From positions 48,231,686 to 48,295,685 of the forward strand of contig NC_083604.1 of the NCBI RefSeq assembly GCF_029168945.1: a stretch of DNA of 64,000 bases, in the 5' to 3' direction. The stretch's first letter is position 1. Every line of letters begins with the position of its first letter. Positions 21,431 to 32,409 of the stretch are shown here, piece by piece. The translations under genes were made by a program, and so were the position numbers. Origin of the DNA: Cannabis sativa. Lineage: Eukaryota; Streptophyta; Magnoliopsida; Rosales; Cannabaceae. Below the pieces are notes generated by a model. It was not told the origin of the DNA. It ran no database searches and saw only the letters and a program-made list of their open reading frames with translations.

Positions 21431-22198
21431 GGGTTGGAGGTGATACGAACTTTAGCTCCAAGGGTGTGATCATAGCGAAACAAGGGGGGAATAGAAGACG
21501 AATCACATTTGGTCAGAAACTCAGCACAATGATTCACAATGTGGCTCAGTTGACCACAATAATGGCAAAAATCAGGCAAGTTTTCATATCGAAACTCAAG
21601 CCAAATAGGGGAAGCCATATTGGTGAATTAGAAACCGGTTCCACGAGGGAGAGGTTGAGTGACATCGATTTCTATTCGCACCCGAAGATAAGGGCCCCAT
21701 ATTTCTTTAAGAGAGGCAGTGTCCACTTCAATAAAGCGACTGAGAATTTCACCAAGCTTTCGTGCTAAAGCGCGTGATCGATGAAGAAAAGGGATTCCAA
21801 AGACTTGGATCCAAAAGGGTGTTGAGCTGAGATGTCGGCAATGATAGTAAACTTGATTTCAAGGGAGTCATAACAATGAGTTTGCAGTCAAAATGCCAAG
21901 GCTGGCCAATAAGAACACGCCTACGATTACGAAAGCAACCAAATTCTACAATGAAGAAATTTGGTTCCTTCACCAGAACGTTGATGGAGTAATGTCCAGG
22001 CCACATTTGGTGAAGGCGTTTTTTGAAAGCAAATTTGTTTAAATGATGATTAGTTAGCAACTTGACTGCAAGGAAAGTAAAGGGTTCTTCCCCTGCGTCT
22101 TCTTCAGGCTCTTTGGGTAATTGAGAGAGGGAGTGTATTTTAGTTTTAGAGTCAGTGAGATTGAGAGTGGTGTTGAGAGTTTGAGAGAGGTCTTCCAT
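21431..22198 (-). pseudogene. LINE ORF1, N-terminal half (DUF4283 plus CCHC)
   Basis: ATG at 22198 (MEDLSQTLNT...). The DUF4283 part shows PFTFLAVKLLT, a block ending GQPWHFDCKLIVM and, after a frameshift near 21830-21850, HPFWIQVFGIPFL. A stop near 21635 follows PLPRGTGF; beyond it the zinc knuckle CHYCGQLSHIVNHC is readable. The frame continues as GAKVRITSNP up to the LTR at 21430. The role is the same as in the first LINE ORF1. Two lesions and the LTR make it inactive. Confidence 0.85.
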
Positions 22199-23073
22199 GG
22201 AAAATTCAGTCAGGGAAGGGAGAAAAAACCAGAATAAAGGTGTATGATAGTTGGGGAGGTGAGGTATTCGGGTTACAGGGCAGTGAGGGATGATATTGGA
22301 TGGGCAAGAATAAACTGAATGGGATGAATATTTATATAATGTCGTTATATTTATAATGGAGAGTGTATCAGCTAAAATCAAGGCACAGAGAGGGCTTTGA
22401 GAATTTGGTGAGGATCTGTGACAAAAGGAATTACTCAAGCACCACTGAGAAAACATTACCACAATATGCAGTAAAATTAATGAAGTTCTCTGCAAACCAG
22501 GGAAAGCAGAGCTCGATGGTGAGTTTCTGTCAGTGCCCCCTAAAAACTTCCAAAGGATGCTTGGAGGGGATGGAGGCTTTAATGATCGTAGAGCAATGAT
22601 GAGTAACCAGGGAGGTTCAAAGATGTGATGGTAATTTAATTCTATTTTTGGAAAAAGGGTGCCGAAATGAAAGGGAGAAATTCGGTTAGGGTTAAAATTG
22701 GGTTGAAAACGGATTTGGACAACAACATTAATAACAGAAGTGACATAGTGCAAAGGGTTATGGTGGAAGTGATACATACCTACTTGAGGAAGGTCTAGAT
22801 GTAGAATGGCGAAGTAGGCAGTGATGATTACTGGGTCAATCTGTTGATGTGCGAAGCCGTTAACGGCGTGAACCAGCAGGCTTCAAGTGGACTGTAATGG
22901 AGAGCAACGGTCACCAGGGGTTACGGATCCCGAAGGAACGAGAACGCCGAATGCCAACGACGACGACAACGATAATTGAATTATGGTGGCGCACGAAAAA
23001 ACCCTAGCACAACTCGAAGGAAGAGTCTTCCAAAAGTTACCCATAAACCTATGTACACATCCCAATTATAACC

Positions 23074-23166
23074 ATTGAGATATTAAAGTTAAGAAAAAAA
23101 AAAATCTATTGAGATATTAAAAATGCGGATCGGTGCACTTTTTTTTTTTTTTGGGGGTGCACACCG
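23074..23166. other. Short repeats in the Rab promoter region
   Basis: ATTGAGATATTAAA occurs at 23074-23087 and again at 23108-23121 around GTTAAG plus an A tract. A weak inverted pair follows, CGGTGCAC (23131-23138) and GTGCACACCG (23157-23166), separated by a T run and GGGGG. No clear TATA box was assigned for the Rab gene. Confidence 0.5.
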
Positions 23167-23338
23167 TAGAAGCATCTTAGGATGACAATTATACCCTTTT
23201 GGTAAATAAAAGGGTCCAATCTGATTGATCTTCTTCTTTCAACAATAACTTAAGAACGCAGTGATCAAAATTTGTGGATCAATTCTTCTGAAAAGCGAGA
23301 AAGAAGTAAGAGCTTTAGGGTTCAAATCTGATACAACT

Positions 23339-26300
23339 ATGGAAACTTCTTCTAATAAAACTGAATTCGATTACTTGTTCAAGCTTTTGATGATTGGAGA
23401 TTCAGGCGTAGGCAAGAGTAGTCTTCTTCTCAGCTTCACCTCCGACTCATTCGAAGATCTCTCTCCCACCATAGGTAAATTTCTTCAATCCATTTCTATT
23501 TTGTTTTTCTTACTTTCTTCCTTTTTGCTTTTGGTTGATAAAGCTCTCCATGAATTTTTCTTTCTTTTTTATTTTATTTCTTCTAGGTGTTGATTTTAAG
23601 GTGAAATATGTTAACATTGGAGGGAAAAAGCTGAAACTTGCAATTTGGGATACAGGTAAGTAATTCATCTTATATCCAAGCTTCATAAATCTGATCATGA
23701 TCTTATTATATTTTTGCTTTCATGTTAAGGACGCACATTTTTGAATGTTTCTACAAATGACCATTTCTTCAAATCCTTTATGCTAATTTATTTATTACTG
23801 ATTGCAAAATTTTTCCATTTCTCAAAATCGTTTATGTATAAATATAAAACTTTCTGAACATTATTTTCCCTCAAAAGTACAAGAGCGAATAATTAAAATG
23901 GCCATGTAGGTGCACATAATGATTGAAATTGCAGTATTATCCGCTGTTTTAGCTATTTATTCAGCTTTTGTCTTTATGACGTCGACAGTATGTATCATAT
24001 TTCTCGTAGAATTGTACTATTGACTCTGAATTTTGTTCTTTCTCTTAAATGTACTATTCTCCTGCATTGGTGGGTCGGTTGATTACGGCACCTTGAACTA
24101 GCAAATAGGTTCTTTGTGAGAGATTTTACAACTTCTTGGCTTTCTTGTGCTCACACAGTGAGCTATACTGTGGATAATTACAACTACTAAGTTTAGTTTT
24201 TTTTTTCTTTTTTTAACCTTAACCTTTGGAAATGTGAATCCATATAAGTAAATCTATTATTTTCTCTTTTTTGTTCTAGATTCTTTCACTATTTTAACCT
24301 CCCTCCCCTTTTTCAATGTTCTTTATAGCAGAACTTCTGTTCATATTGGTTGACAGTTGCTATAAATTTTCAATGTCCTTTAAATTTGTTTGGCTTTATC
24401 ACTATTGTTGCTGTTTTTCTTCCACCCACAATAGCCCTGCTCCCTCCTAAATGGAGGGTTGACCTTCTTAACTGATGTTGATTCTTTAAATATGCAGCTG
24501 GGCAAGAAAGATTTAGAACATTGACCAGCTCGTATTACAGAGGTGCACAAGGGATCATCATGGGTAAGTGTCACCTCAGCTACTATATTTGTTTTCTTCT
24601 TTTATGCGAGTTTTAAATGTGTGGATTTCAAATTGCAAGCTGTAAGTGGGATGTTGCAATAAATGAGTAGATTAAACCTCAAGTAAGGTGGCTTTCCTGT
24701 AATGTATGTCTTAGATAAACCAAGGAATAAGCTGGTGCTTCAGTTATTCACGTGTGTGATTTAGTCAGTTTGTTTTATTACTGTAGAAATTGAGAAACTT
24801 GGCCTGTTATCTATCCATTATAGACCTAATATTCCACAATGATATCTTTGTTTTTAAAAAATTTCTGTTTTGTTATGGTTATAGATAGTGTACCGAAGAA
24901 GAGTATCTCAAAATGGTCAGACATGTGGTTTGCTCCCACAAGGTCTGAGGTTTGTGTCCCTCCTAAGTACCTACATAGCAATTGCTATAGTTTCATGGTC
25001 TCCAAATATTGTAGGGTTAGGTGGGGATCCTAGTTTCTGAAAAGAAATTTGATTATAGATAGTGTTGTTTGTTTGTCATTTCGTAGAAATATGGTTTATA
25101 TATATTCAGCTATAGATGATCATGTGGGATAAATCCTCATCTCTCTCCGACCTGACACTTGCCAAGTTTGTCTTTTGGATATTAAAAAAAGCTTTCCAGT
25201 TCCTTACAATGCAGCATTTTACTCTGAGCTGGATTCTTATTTCATTTTATGACTATTCGAACTCTTAAGATGAATTAATAGTCAAATTTGACTCTTATCT
25301 CCTTTTTTTTTTCACTGGCCATTTGAGATCCAGAAATTGATCATCTGGACACTAGTATCTGAAACATTCATGAGACAGTGTCAAGATCCCTTTTATATTA
25401 TATATTATATATATATATAAATTTATTTATTTTATTTTTTCTCTAACAAACATTATTAAAATGTCCCACTCTTCAATGTTCGACAATCTTTCTTGTAAAT
25501 GTAAGAAATGATGTTGAGATGGGGGTTGAAGAAACATGCAGTTGATTGAAATTTTAGTTGGCACAGTTCTTAATGAGAAATGAAAAATTTATTCAATATC
25601 TGTTAAGCTGGGAAAAGCAGAAAGGTCAATTAAATATTTTCTCACATACATGCATAAAAGTTAAGTCGAAGAGAGAACTTCAATTTGGCTGGGCACATAA
25701 TTACTTGCTTACAAGAAATTGTTCTCACTCTAGTTTGACTTTTACATGCTTTCATATATGTTGGTTTTTATTTTTATTTCATTGAGGAGCATAAATTTGT
25801 CATTGTTGGATGATGAATCATATGTTGCTCATTCAGGACTAATAAATATGGGTTTAAGATAAAGGGATGAGAAACTGATAGAAATGGTAGAATAACTAGA
25901 GAGAAACAAGAGAAGTAACAATGGGAAAACTCAATAGTTTGTCCTAATTTATTTAATCAGCATAGTCTATTGTCTAACATCAAATGGATATGCAATCCTT
26001 ACTCTATTATTAACTAATTTTCAGTATTATGACCAGATTAAAAGTCATAACAATATAATAAAAATCACAAAAAAAGTTTTGAATGATTAAGCTCAAGTCC
26101 TTTGTCATCTAAGATCTCATTCCGCACTGTGATGCCATTTTGTTTTTTGATATTAGAATGAATTTGAAGTGCTCATTAGTAAACTAATTTGAGAAATTAT
26201 AGAAAAGCTCTTCGATATAAGAAGTGACAGCTATCTCTCTTGCCCCACTATCATTACTGGCTTTCTTCAATTCCTGTCCTGGTTTGAAATCTAAAACTGG

Positions 26301-28698
26301 ATCTGCTCCTTTCCAGTTAAATAATTTTCTGCTGAATTTTAAATCTTACTTCATTTTTCGTTTCGCTGTTATTCTGGTCTACGTATTTTATTTTTCTAGA
26401 AAAAGAGACAAAGGTCACTTGTCTTAGACTGACCTCCTTTCATACTTTATTCGGGAGTATCACTTATGGTAAAACTGTGGTTACAAGCTAAGTTTTAGCT
26501 TTTGACCAAAAGCATAAATAAGACTAAAAATTAATAATACACAATTACAAAATTCTTATTGTAAAACAACTCCATTCTCCGGTCAAATCTTGAAAAGATA
26601 TCCCCTCAAACCCTCCCAGAGTTTAATCTTTCCCCATACATCTTCAGCCCCATTTCAACTCCTTAGAATGTACACCCATTTCTTTCCTACCAAACATCCC
26701 AAACTACAGCCATGATTGCTGCTGTCCGCAGTTGTGTGGTTCTCCGACCATCTTTGAGTTTGTACATAATCAGTTGGCTGCTTGTTTGGGGCATATACCA
26801 CTGAATCCCAAATTCACACAGCAATCTAGCCAAAGGTATGTTACTAAAAGAACACTCCAGGAACAAGTGGGAAGAAGTTTCTCCATTGGTTGAATGGAGT
26901 GTATATTGTTTATTGTTCAGCAGTGTATATCATTTAATCTGTTCTGTCGTAGATTTAACTTCAGCTGCATAAATTATAGAAAATATTTATGCATGTGGTT
27001 GAATTAATTATTGCGGTGTCATATTTTATGGACCATATATAGCAGTAATCTTAACTTGATGTTAGTAGAAGGTGGAAACCATATGATGGATAATTTCTGT
27101 TCATGTGGATCAGAAATTATTGTAATTAGTTTTCTTATTAGTATTATTCTGCCGATTCAGTAAAATATTGATCTGTTTTATAATAGTTTATGATGTAACA
27201 CGGAGAGACACATTCACTGCTCTCGCCGAAATATGGGCCAAGGAAATAGAACTCTACTCAACAAATCAAGACTGCATCAAGATGCTTGTCGGGAACAAAG
27301 TTGATAAGGTATTTCTTGTGAGGATTGACAGAATCAAGCTTTGTTTATATTTCCCACTATTAAGACATACTTATTTGTTTTATCTGCTGTATGGAGGAAA
27401 TGATATTTCAGTGCACATCATAACACCAGTACTCCTTTGTGCTTTCTCCATCCTAATTCTTCCTGTATGCATATGTAAATAGTGTTCTCGCATGTGAGTA
27501 CAATGACCCAAATGTTTCCACTGACACTTGATTAAGGAAGAGTTACTGTATTGAGTTTGAACTGTGAAGATTATTGTCTTCATGATTAATATCTAATTTA
27601 TGTAGTTATAATCTTAATATAAAGTTCTTATTATAAGAGATCATTATTTACTAAGGAAACCTTATGTTGATTGTATGACTTTCATTCACTATTTAAGACA
27701 TTATTATCCTTTCTTTCCTTTTAGGAGGTGTTTTTTTTGGTAATATAATTCCTTTCATTAACATACCAATGATGTAGATGTGGCTATTAAAATATATCAG
27801 AATATCAATCGTAATGCAATTAAATAGTGATATTCTGATATATCTTAATAGTCACATCTACATCATTGGTACCTCCAATGTTTTAATATTCTGACTTGGT
27901 GAGAATGATATGATTTTTTTTAGAATTATAAGATATTTTGATTATTGTATTTAATTTCTTTTGCGTTATTACTTTGCTTTGTTAGACATGTGTTAGTAAA
28001 AATGTTTTGACACTGGCTACATGACATCTTACTCCTGATTGATTCCAACATGAATAGAATAAACTATGTTGGGTTGATTGAAGACCAGCTTCTAGATGAT
28101 TACAGTATTGTTAACCTGCCATGCATATGATTGATTACCTGGATCAATTTTTGTTTTCAGGAAAGTGACAGAGTTGTGACAAAAAAGGAGGGAATAAACT
28201 TTGCTAGGGAATGTGGGTGCCTATTTATCGAGTGCAGTGCCAAAACTCGAGTTAATGTACAGCAGTGCTTTGAAGAGCTTGTTTTGAAGGTATGACACGT
28301 TATTAACTCTATGTTTTATCATATTGCACTATGTGGCTCAATTAAGATATAATAACACGAACAGGCAAATGTGTGTAAACTCTGGCCTTGGCTGATCTTC
28401 CAAGGAAACTTCTATAGTGTTTAAGATCCTAAAGAACCGAAAAATGGTTAAATTGATGGCGACACAGATTGCCTTTGTGTACCTTTAGGGTAACACAAAT
28501 GATAATAATTTAGTGATCTTAGGAAACTATGTAGTGAACTGAGTAACACTAACACAAATGATAATAATTTCATGATCTTAATCATGTCAGATTTTGGATA
28601 CTCCTAGCCTCTTAGCTGAGGGTTCTAGAGGGGTCAGAAAGAATATTTTTAAAGAGAGCGTGCCCCAGTCTGATGCATCCACAAGCAGTTGTTGCTGA
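23339..28698 (+). CDS. RABC1: Rab GTPase, RABC1/Rab18 type (six exons)
   Basis: Exons 23339-23474, 23587-23655, 24498-24563, 27187-27308, 28161-28289 and 28591-28698 join to 630 nt, 209 residues, all introns GT..AG. All G motifs are intact: P-loop GDSGVGKS (20-27), switch I Thr in SPTIGVDFK (Thr44), WDTAGQE (66-72), NKVD (127-130) and ECSAK (155-159). The protein ends in a CC pair for geranylgeranylation. It matches plant RABC1 in length and in blocks such as [17 protein letters not shown] and [24 protein letters not shown]/Rab18 proteins act in membrane trafficking; the exact step is inferred from the family. The in-frame GTG at 23261 is upstream of the ATG I chose because the ATG gives the usual N-terminus. 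Intron 3 is 2.6 kb and holds transposon relics. A LINE/LTR/CACTA nest ends about 250 bp upstream. Confidence 0.95.
24884..25035 (+). mobile_element. tRNA-derived SINE-like relic in Rab intron 3
   Basis: An A-box-like TCTCAAAATGGTC (24906-24918) and a B-box-like GGTTTGTGTCC (24949-24959) have about the spacing of a tRNA-type internal promoter, and the text between (GGTTTGCTCCCACAAGGTCT) resembles tRNA-SINE bodies. The end and target duplication are not clear. Confidence 0.4.
26560..26890 (-). mobile_element. LINE relic (zf-RVT region) in Rab intron 3, antisense
   Basis: Translation on minus gives [14 protein letters not shown], then [13 protein letters not shown] and [13 protein letters not shown] followed by a stop and ERNGCTF. 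That is the zf-RVT stretch (sHLF.eC...W..l) and the W.iW.eRN.r.F motif found after plant LINE RT domains. It is a short, decayed piece in opposite orientation to the Rab gene. Confidence 0.6.
27764..27871. repeat. 108-bp near-perfect hairpin in Rab intron 4
   Basis: The left arm starting TACCAATGATGTAGATGTGG pairs with the right arm ending CACATCTACATCATTGGTA. The stem is about 44 bp with one G-U wobble and one A-C mismatch, and the loop is about 20 nt. It could be a tiny foldback transposon or a young small-RNA hairpin. I see no clear target duplication. Confidence 0.85.
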
Positions 28699-28884
28699 TT
28701 CTGAAGTTCATCTTAAGTTTCTGGCCTTTTAGATCTATAACTAATGGTGTTGGTTCCATTCCAAATTATTTACAGTTTTTTCTTTACATTTTGTATGTGA
28801 TATGAATTTGCAAGTTGCTTATTAAAAGCAGATTGCGTTTCTTTTTCTTTTCTTCTTCCAAAATTAATTCTACATAGTATGTAC

Positions 28885-28890
28885 AATAAA
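28885..28890 (+). terminator. Candidate poly-A signal of the Rab gene
   Basis: AATAAA lies 187 bp after the stop codon. Plant poly-A signals are loose, so this is only the best visible candidate. Confidence 0.4.
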
Positions 28891-29417
28891 ATAACAGTTC
28901 AGATAATTTCCGGGACTGGAAGAATAGCTGACAAATGAAAGTACATTTAAGATGATTTGGGATGTGTTCTTTCTGTACATAAAATGTATTGTTACATTGA
29001 CCTTATGTATTCAAGCCTCTATGTTTCATTTCATTCTCCATTGCTGGCAAGCAAGAACATTAAAATGAAGAAAAGAAAAAGAACAACGGTGCTATGCCTT
29101 TTGAGTATTTTGACATCAATTTTTATCTGCATCCATATGAATGCAATTAATCTCCATTGTTTTCTCGTGTAAAATTATTACTACCTCCCATACCCAATAC
29201 TCTGTTGTCTAAGCATCTCAAAATTGGTCACAAAGAAGGTATAGTGGCCTGAATGTGTTTGTCTTTTAGGTATTGTTGCTCAATCATGGAGTAAAGAGGT
29301 TACCTCCTTTTAACTTGAATGTTTTGTGCATGGAGTAAGCTTGTCTTCACTCTAGTTCTGGATTTTTAACGCATCTGGTTAGGCTTTGAATGTGTACTGT
29401 AGGCCAAATATTTGATT
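28891..29417. other. Rab downstream region, nothing else recognised
   Basis: Probable 3' UTR end and intergenic sequence. The open frame 28957-29172 has no recognisable domain and is probably chance. Confidence 0.4.
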
Positions 29418-29600
29418 GGAAAATTTTATTTTGTATGCTTAAAAGAATCTCATATTAAAATTTAGATCCCAACTAATTTATATAAAATAATTTTTTTATT
29501 TATAATTTTTTTATTTACATATTTTTCCCATTTTATCATTGGTTAGTTAAAAAAAATATTAAACTGATCTCTCTCCAAAAAAAAAAAAAAAAAACCATTT

Positions 29601-30466
29601 ACATTCACTTCAATAATAGGTAAGTGTTGTTCAAAAAATTTCTTAAACGTTTAGATTAGTATATAATTTATTTTCGATAGATCTGTGTAGTTTTTTGCAT
29701 TAGAGTTATTTTGTTGGTTTTTCTTTGAAATGGCGAGATTTGATTTTCTAGCCAAACAGGATTTTTTAACAAATTATTGATGCTTTTTGATTATACATTG
29801 GTATCTTCCCGATAATTAGGGTATGAAGCTAAGGGATGATAATTTTTCCTTGGTATATGGATACTTTTTCAATCCATGACAAAATATAGCAAAATTAATC
29901 ACACAAGGCAGAATCATCGATAAACCATCAATATATTATCGATAATCAATTAAAATACCAAGAAAAAAAATATCAGCTTGCCATCGATATACGATATATT
30001 ATTGATGGTTTATAAATAGTCTATATTATTGATGGTTTATCGATAGTATATCGATGGCAGACTAACATTTTTAAGCTTGGTATTTTAATTGATTATCAAT
30101 AGTTTATCGATAGTATATCGTTGGTTTATTGATGATTTTACCTTGTGATTAATTTTGCTATATTTTATCCTGGATCGAAATAGTATTGATATACCATTGA
30201 AAAAGTGTTAAAAATTGTCACCCCTTACCTCCTTACCCTAATTATCGAGAAGATATCGATATATAATCGAAAAAGCATCGATAATTTGTTAAAAAACTCA
30301 GTTTTGCGAGATAACTAGATCTTGCCATTTCAAAGAAAAAAAACTAGTAAAATAACACCAATACAAACAACAACCACACAGATCTATCGAAAATAAACTA
30401 CATATACTAATCTAAAATGATTAAGAAATTCTTTAGACAACACCTATCCATTATTGAGGTGAATGT
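29601..30466. mobile_element. Foldback element with long arms, 866 bp
   Basis: ACATTCACTTCAATAATAGG at 29601 pairs with the reverse complement of CCATTATTGAGGTGAATGT ending at 30466. The arms are about 390 bp each, diverged by scattered substitutions, around a centre rich in TATCGATA/ATCGATGG motifs. It sits inside the larger inverted-repeat element. Confidence 0.75.
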
Positions 30467-30513
30467 GTGATTTTTTTCGATGGTGAGGTCCGGCAGTTCC
30501 ACCGAGAGAGAGA

Positions 30514-31039
30514 GAGAGCTGTACATCAGTCGGTTTAGTCGGTTTATACTACATATTTTCTAACCCAACGTAAAGATCGGTTTGTAAAATTTTGCATGCA
30601 ACCTACCCAATTAAAAAAAAAATCTTAACCCGACCGACAGTTTAGGCGGTTTGGTCGGGTTAAGCCGCCCAAACCGAATTAAGAGGTTTTTTTTTTTTTT
30701 TTTTTTTTTTTTAAGTTTCAACTAAAATAAAAATTAACCACATAAATACACAATATATGTGAGAAAGAATTTTAGGATTTGAGACTTTTTTTTTTAATAT
30801 ATGTTATGTATTATTATATTTATATATTATATAATATATATAAAATATAAAAAAATTAAAAATCGGGTTAAATTTGGTTGGGCGGTTTAATTAGGCGGTT
30901 TGGGTCAATTTTCAACCCGCCTAATTAAATGATTGGGCGGTTTAGAATTTCGTCGAGTTATGTCGGTTTGTATTTTTTATCGGTTTGGTTTGGGCGTGTT
31001 ATTCGGGTTGGGCGGTTTACGAAAATTTTTGTACAACCC

Positions 31040-31041
<2 letters not shown>
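30514..31041. mobile_element. hAT-type MITE with GAGAGAGA target duplication
   Basis: The ends are (T)AGAGCTGTACA-like on the left and GTACAACCCTA on the right, i.e. inverted forms of TAGGG(C/T)TGTACA. The interior repeats CGGTTTGGTCGG / GGGCGGTTT motifs. GAGAGAGA at 30506-30513 and 31042-31049 gives an 8-bp duplication, although in a simple-sequence context. Confidence 0.6.

Positions 31042-31109
<68 letters not shown>
31042..31109. repeat. (GA)n microsatellite
   Basis: Uninterrupted GA dinucleotide, 34 units, starting exactly at the right end of the hAT MITE. Confidence 0.97.
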
Positions 31110-31112
<3 letters not shown>

Positions 31113-31309
31113 TAGTTCAATTTTTTTTTTTAATTAGGCAAGATAAAATGAGAAAAATATATAAGCAAAAAATTATTTTATATAAATTAATTGGGAATGT
31201 AAATTTGATATAAGATATTTTGTCAGCATACAAAAAAGTTATTTAATATAAATTAGTTAGGGATGTAAATTTTGATATAAGATATGTCAGCATACAAAAT
31301 AAAATTTCC

Positions 31310-31713
31310 CTACTAAAAAGTTATGTGTTTGATACTCCCTACTACATTTTTTTCCTCATTAAAAAATAACTCCTACAATTGTCCTCCCCCACTTGGCCAA
31401 CATGCCACCATATTCAATGCATCAAAATTATTTCTTCTTTATGCATCTACCCAGAGCTACCTTAAGAAATCGGCGGTTTTACTAAGAAACTAATGCAAAA
31501 GATTAGGTGCTAATGCTTATCGTATGCATTATAATAACAATTTAATAGATACATTGTACCATTACATCTACAGTAATAGTTGTCTAAAAAGAATAAAAGA
31601 AAAAAGACAAGAAGTAATGAAAATCTAACTAGGATTTCTTCACAAAACTATATATCGTCGTAAGCATAATTAATACTTCTCCCATCAGTACTGAAGCCTT
31701 CACCTATTTGTAG
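31310..31713. other. Spacer, nothing recognised
   Basis: AT-rich sequence between two transposon blocks without an open frame or repeat of note. Confidence 0.4.
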
Positions 31714-31721
31714 TTATATAT

Positions 31722-32409
31722 TAAGGCTGCTCATCCGATCCAATTCACACTTTTTTGGTCAAACAACATCTGATCCGCACTAAGTGCGGATTTCATTTTT
31801 TGGATCCAATTCAATCCGCACAATAGATCAAATCCAATCCAATCCAATCCGCAAAAGTGCAGATTGGATCGGTTACTTTGGATTGGTTACTTTTTAATGT
31901 TAAATTATTTAATATTTATGAAAAAAATATTTTTTTTTTCACATAACTAGCAACAAAATAAAACAAATTATAGTTATTTTATGTCTTCAACAACACATTA
32001 AATAAATAAAATAACAAATAACAAATTCAAAATAAGAAAAAAAAATTGTATATATAAAAAAATATTTAATTTTATTTGAAATTGTATGTTGAAAAAAAAT
32101 ATATAAGAATAGAATATACATTTTATCTATAAAATTTTGCAATATAATTGTATTATATGTATTAGACTTTTAAATTACTATTTTCTTTACATTAAAATGT
32201 TATTTTTATATATAATTTTTTAATTTTGTTATAAATATGTGTGGATTGGATTGGATCGGTTACTTTTACATGTCAATCAACTACCAATCCGCACAAGTAC
32301 CGATTTTGAATTTTCCAATCCAATCCAATCCGCACAAGTGCGGATATCTGCACTTTGCGGATTGGATCGTGCGGATTGGATTGGATCGACTATTTTATGA
32401 ACACCCCTA
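31722..32409. mobile_element. hAT-type MITE, copy A (688 bp)
   Basis: The right end TGAACACCCCTA is the inverse of TAGGGGTGTTCA; the left end is a diverged TAAGGCTGCTCA. A perfect 8-bp duplication TTATATAT flanks it (31714-31721 and 32410-32417). The subterminal parts repeat GTGCGGAT and GGATTGGATTGGATCGG in both orientations. Copy B is at 33429-34136. Confidence 0.85.

Larger units (their letters stand above)
13479..23080 (-). mobile_element. Second LINE, 3'-truncated, split by LTR plus CACTA nest
   Basis: The LINE reads on minus from a 5' region near 23080, through ORF1 (22198 to 21431, then 14388 to 13969), into ORF2 endonuclease (13972 to about 13480), where it ends at the Helitron junction. 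An LTR (14389-21430) sits inside ORF1 and a CACTA element sits inside that LTR. The layout and the protein families are the same as in the first LINE, but the sequences differ clearly, so these are separate insertions. No poly-A tail or target duplication remains because the 3' half is gone. Confidence 0.85.
29418..31309. mobile_element. Large inverted-repeat element enclosing other insertions
   Basis: The left end GGAAAATTTTATTTTGTATG at 29418 is matched in inverse by GCATACAAAATAAAATTTCC ending at 31309, and the match runs on for roughly 140 bp (TTTATATAAAATAATTTTTT against AAAATTATTTTATATAAATT). The right arm carries an internal duplication (31155-31309). No transposase is present. I could not find a target duplication, so the superfamily is open; long inverted ends suggest Mutator type. 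Confidence 0.6.

Noticed and set aside
22883..23065. 60-residue minus-strand frame upstream of the Rab gene
   Set aside because: It falls in the presumed LINE 5' region, has no recognisable domain and no support for translation.
23261..23338. Longer N-terminus for the Rab protein from an in-frame GTG at 23261
   Set aside because: It is not an ATG, the extra 26 residues do not resemble RABC N-termini, and the ATG at 23339 gives the family length.
24839..25033. 64-residue open frame in Rab intron 3
   Set aside because: It overlaps the SINE-like relic and has no homology I recognise.
30933..31115. Protein with a long Arg-Glu repeat
   Set aside because: It is a translation of the GA microsatellite.
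29418..31309. Mutator-type target duplication for the large inverted-repeat element
   Set aside because: The 9 bp on either side do not match, so I left the superfamily open.
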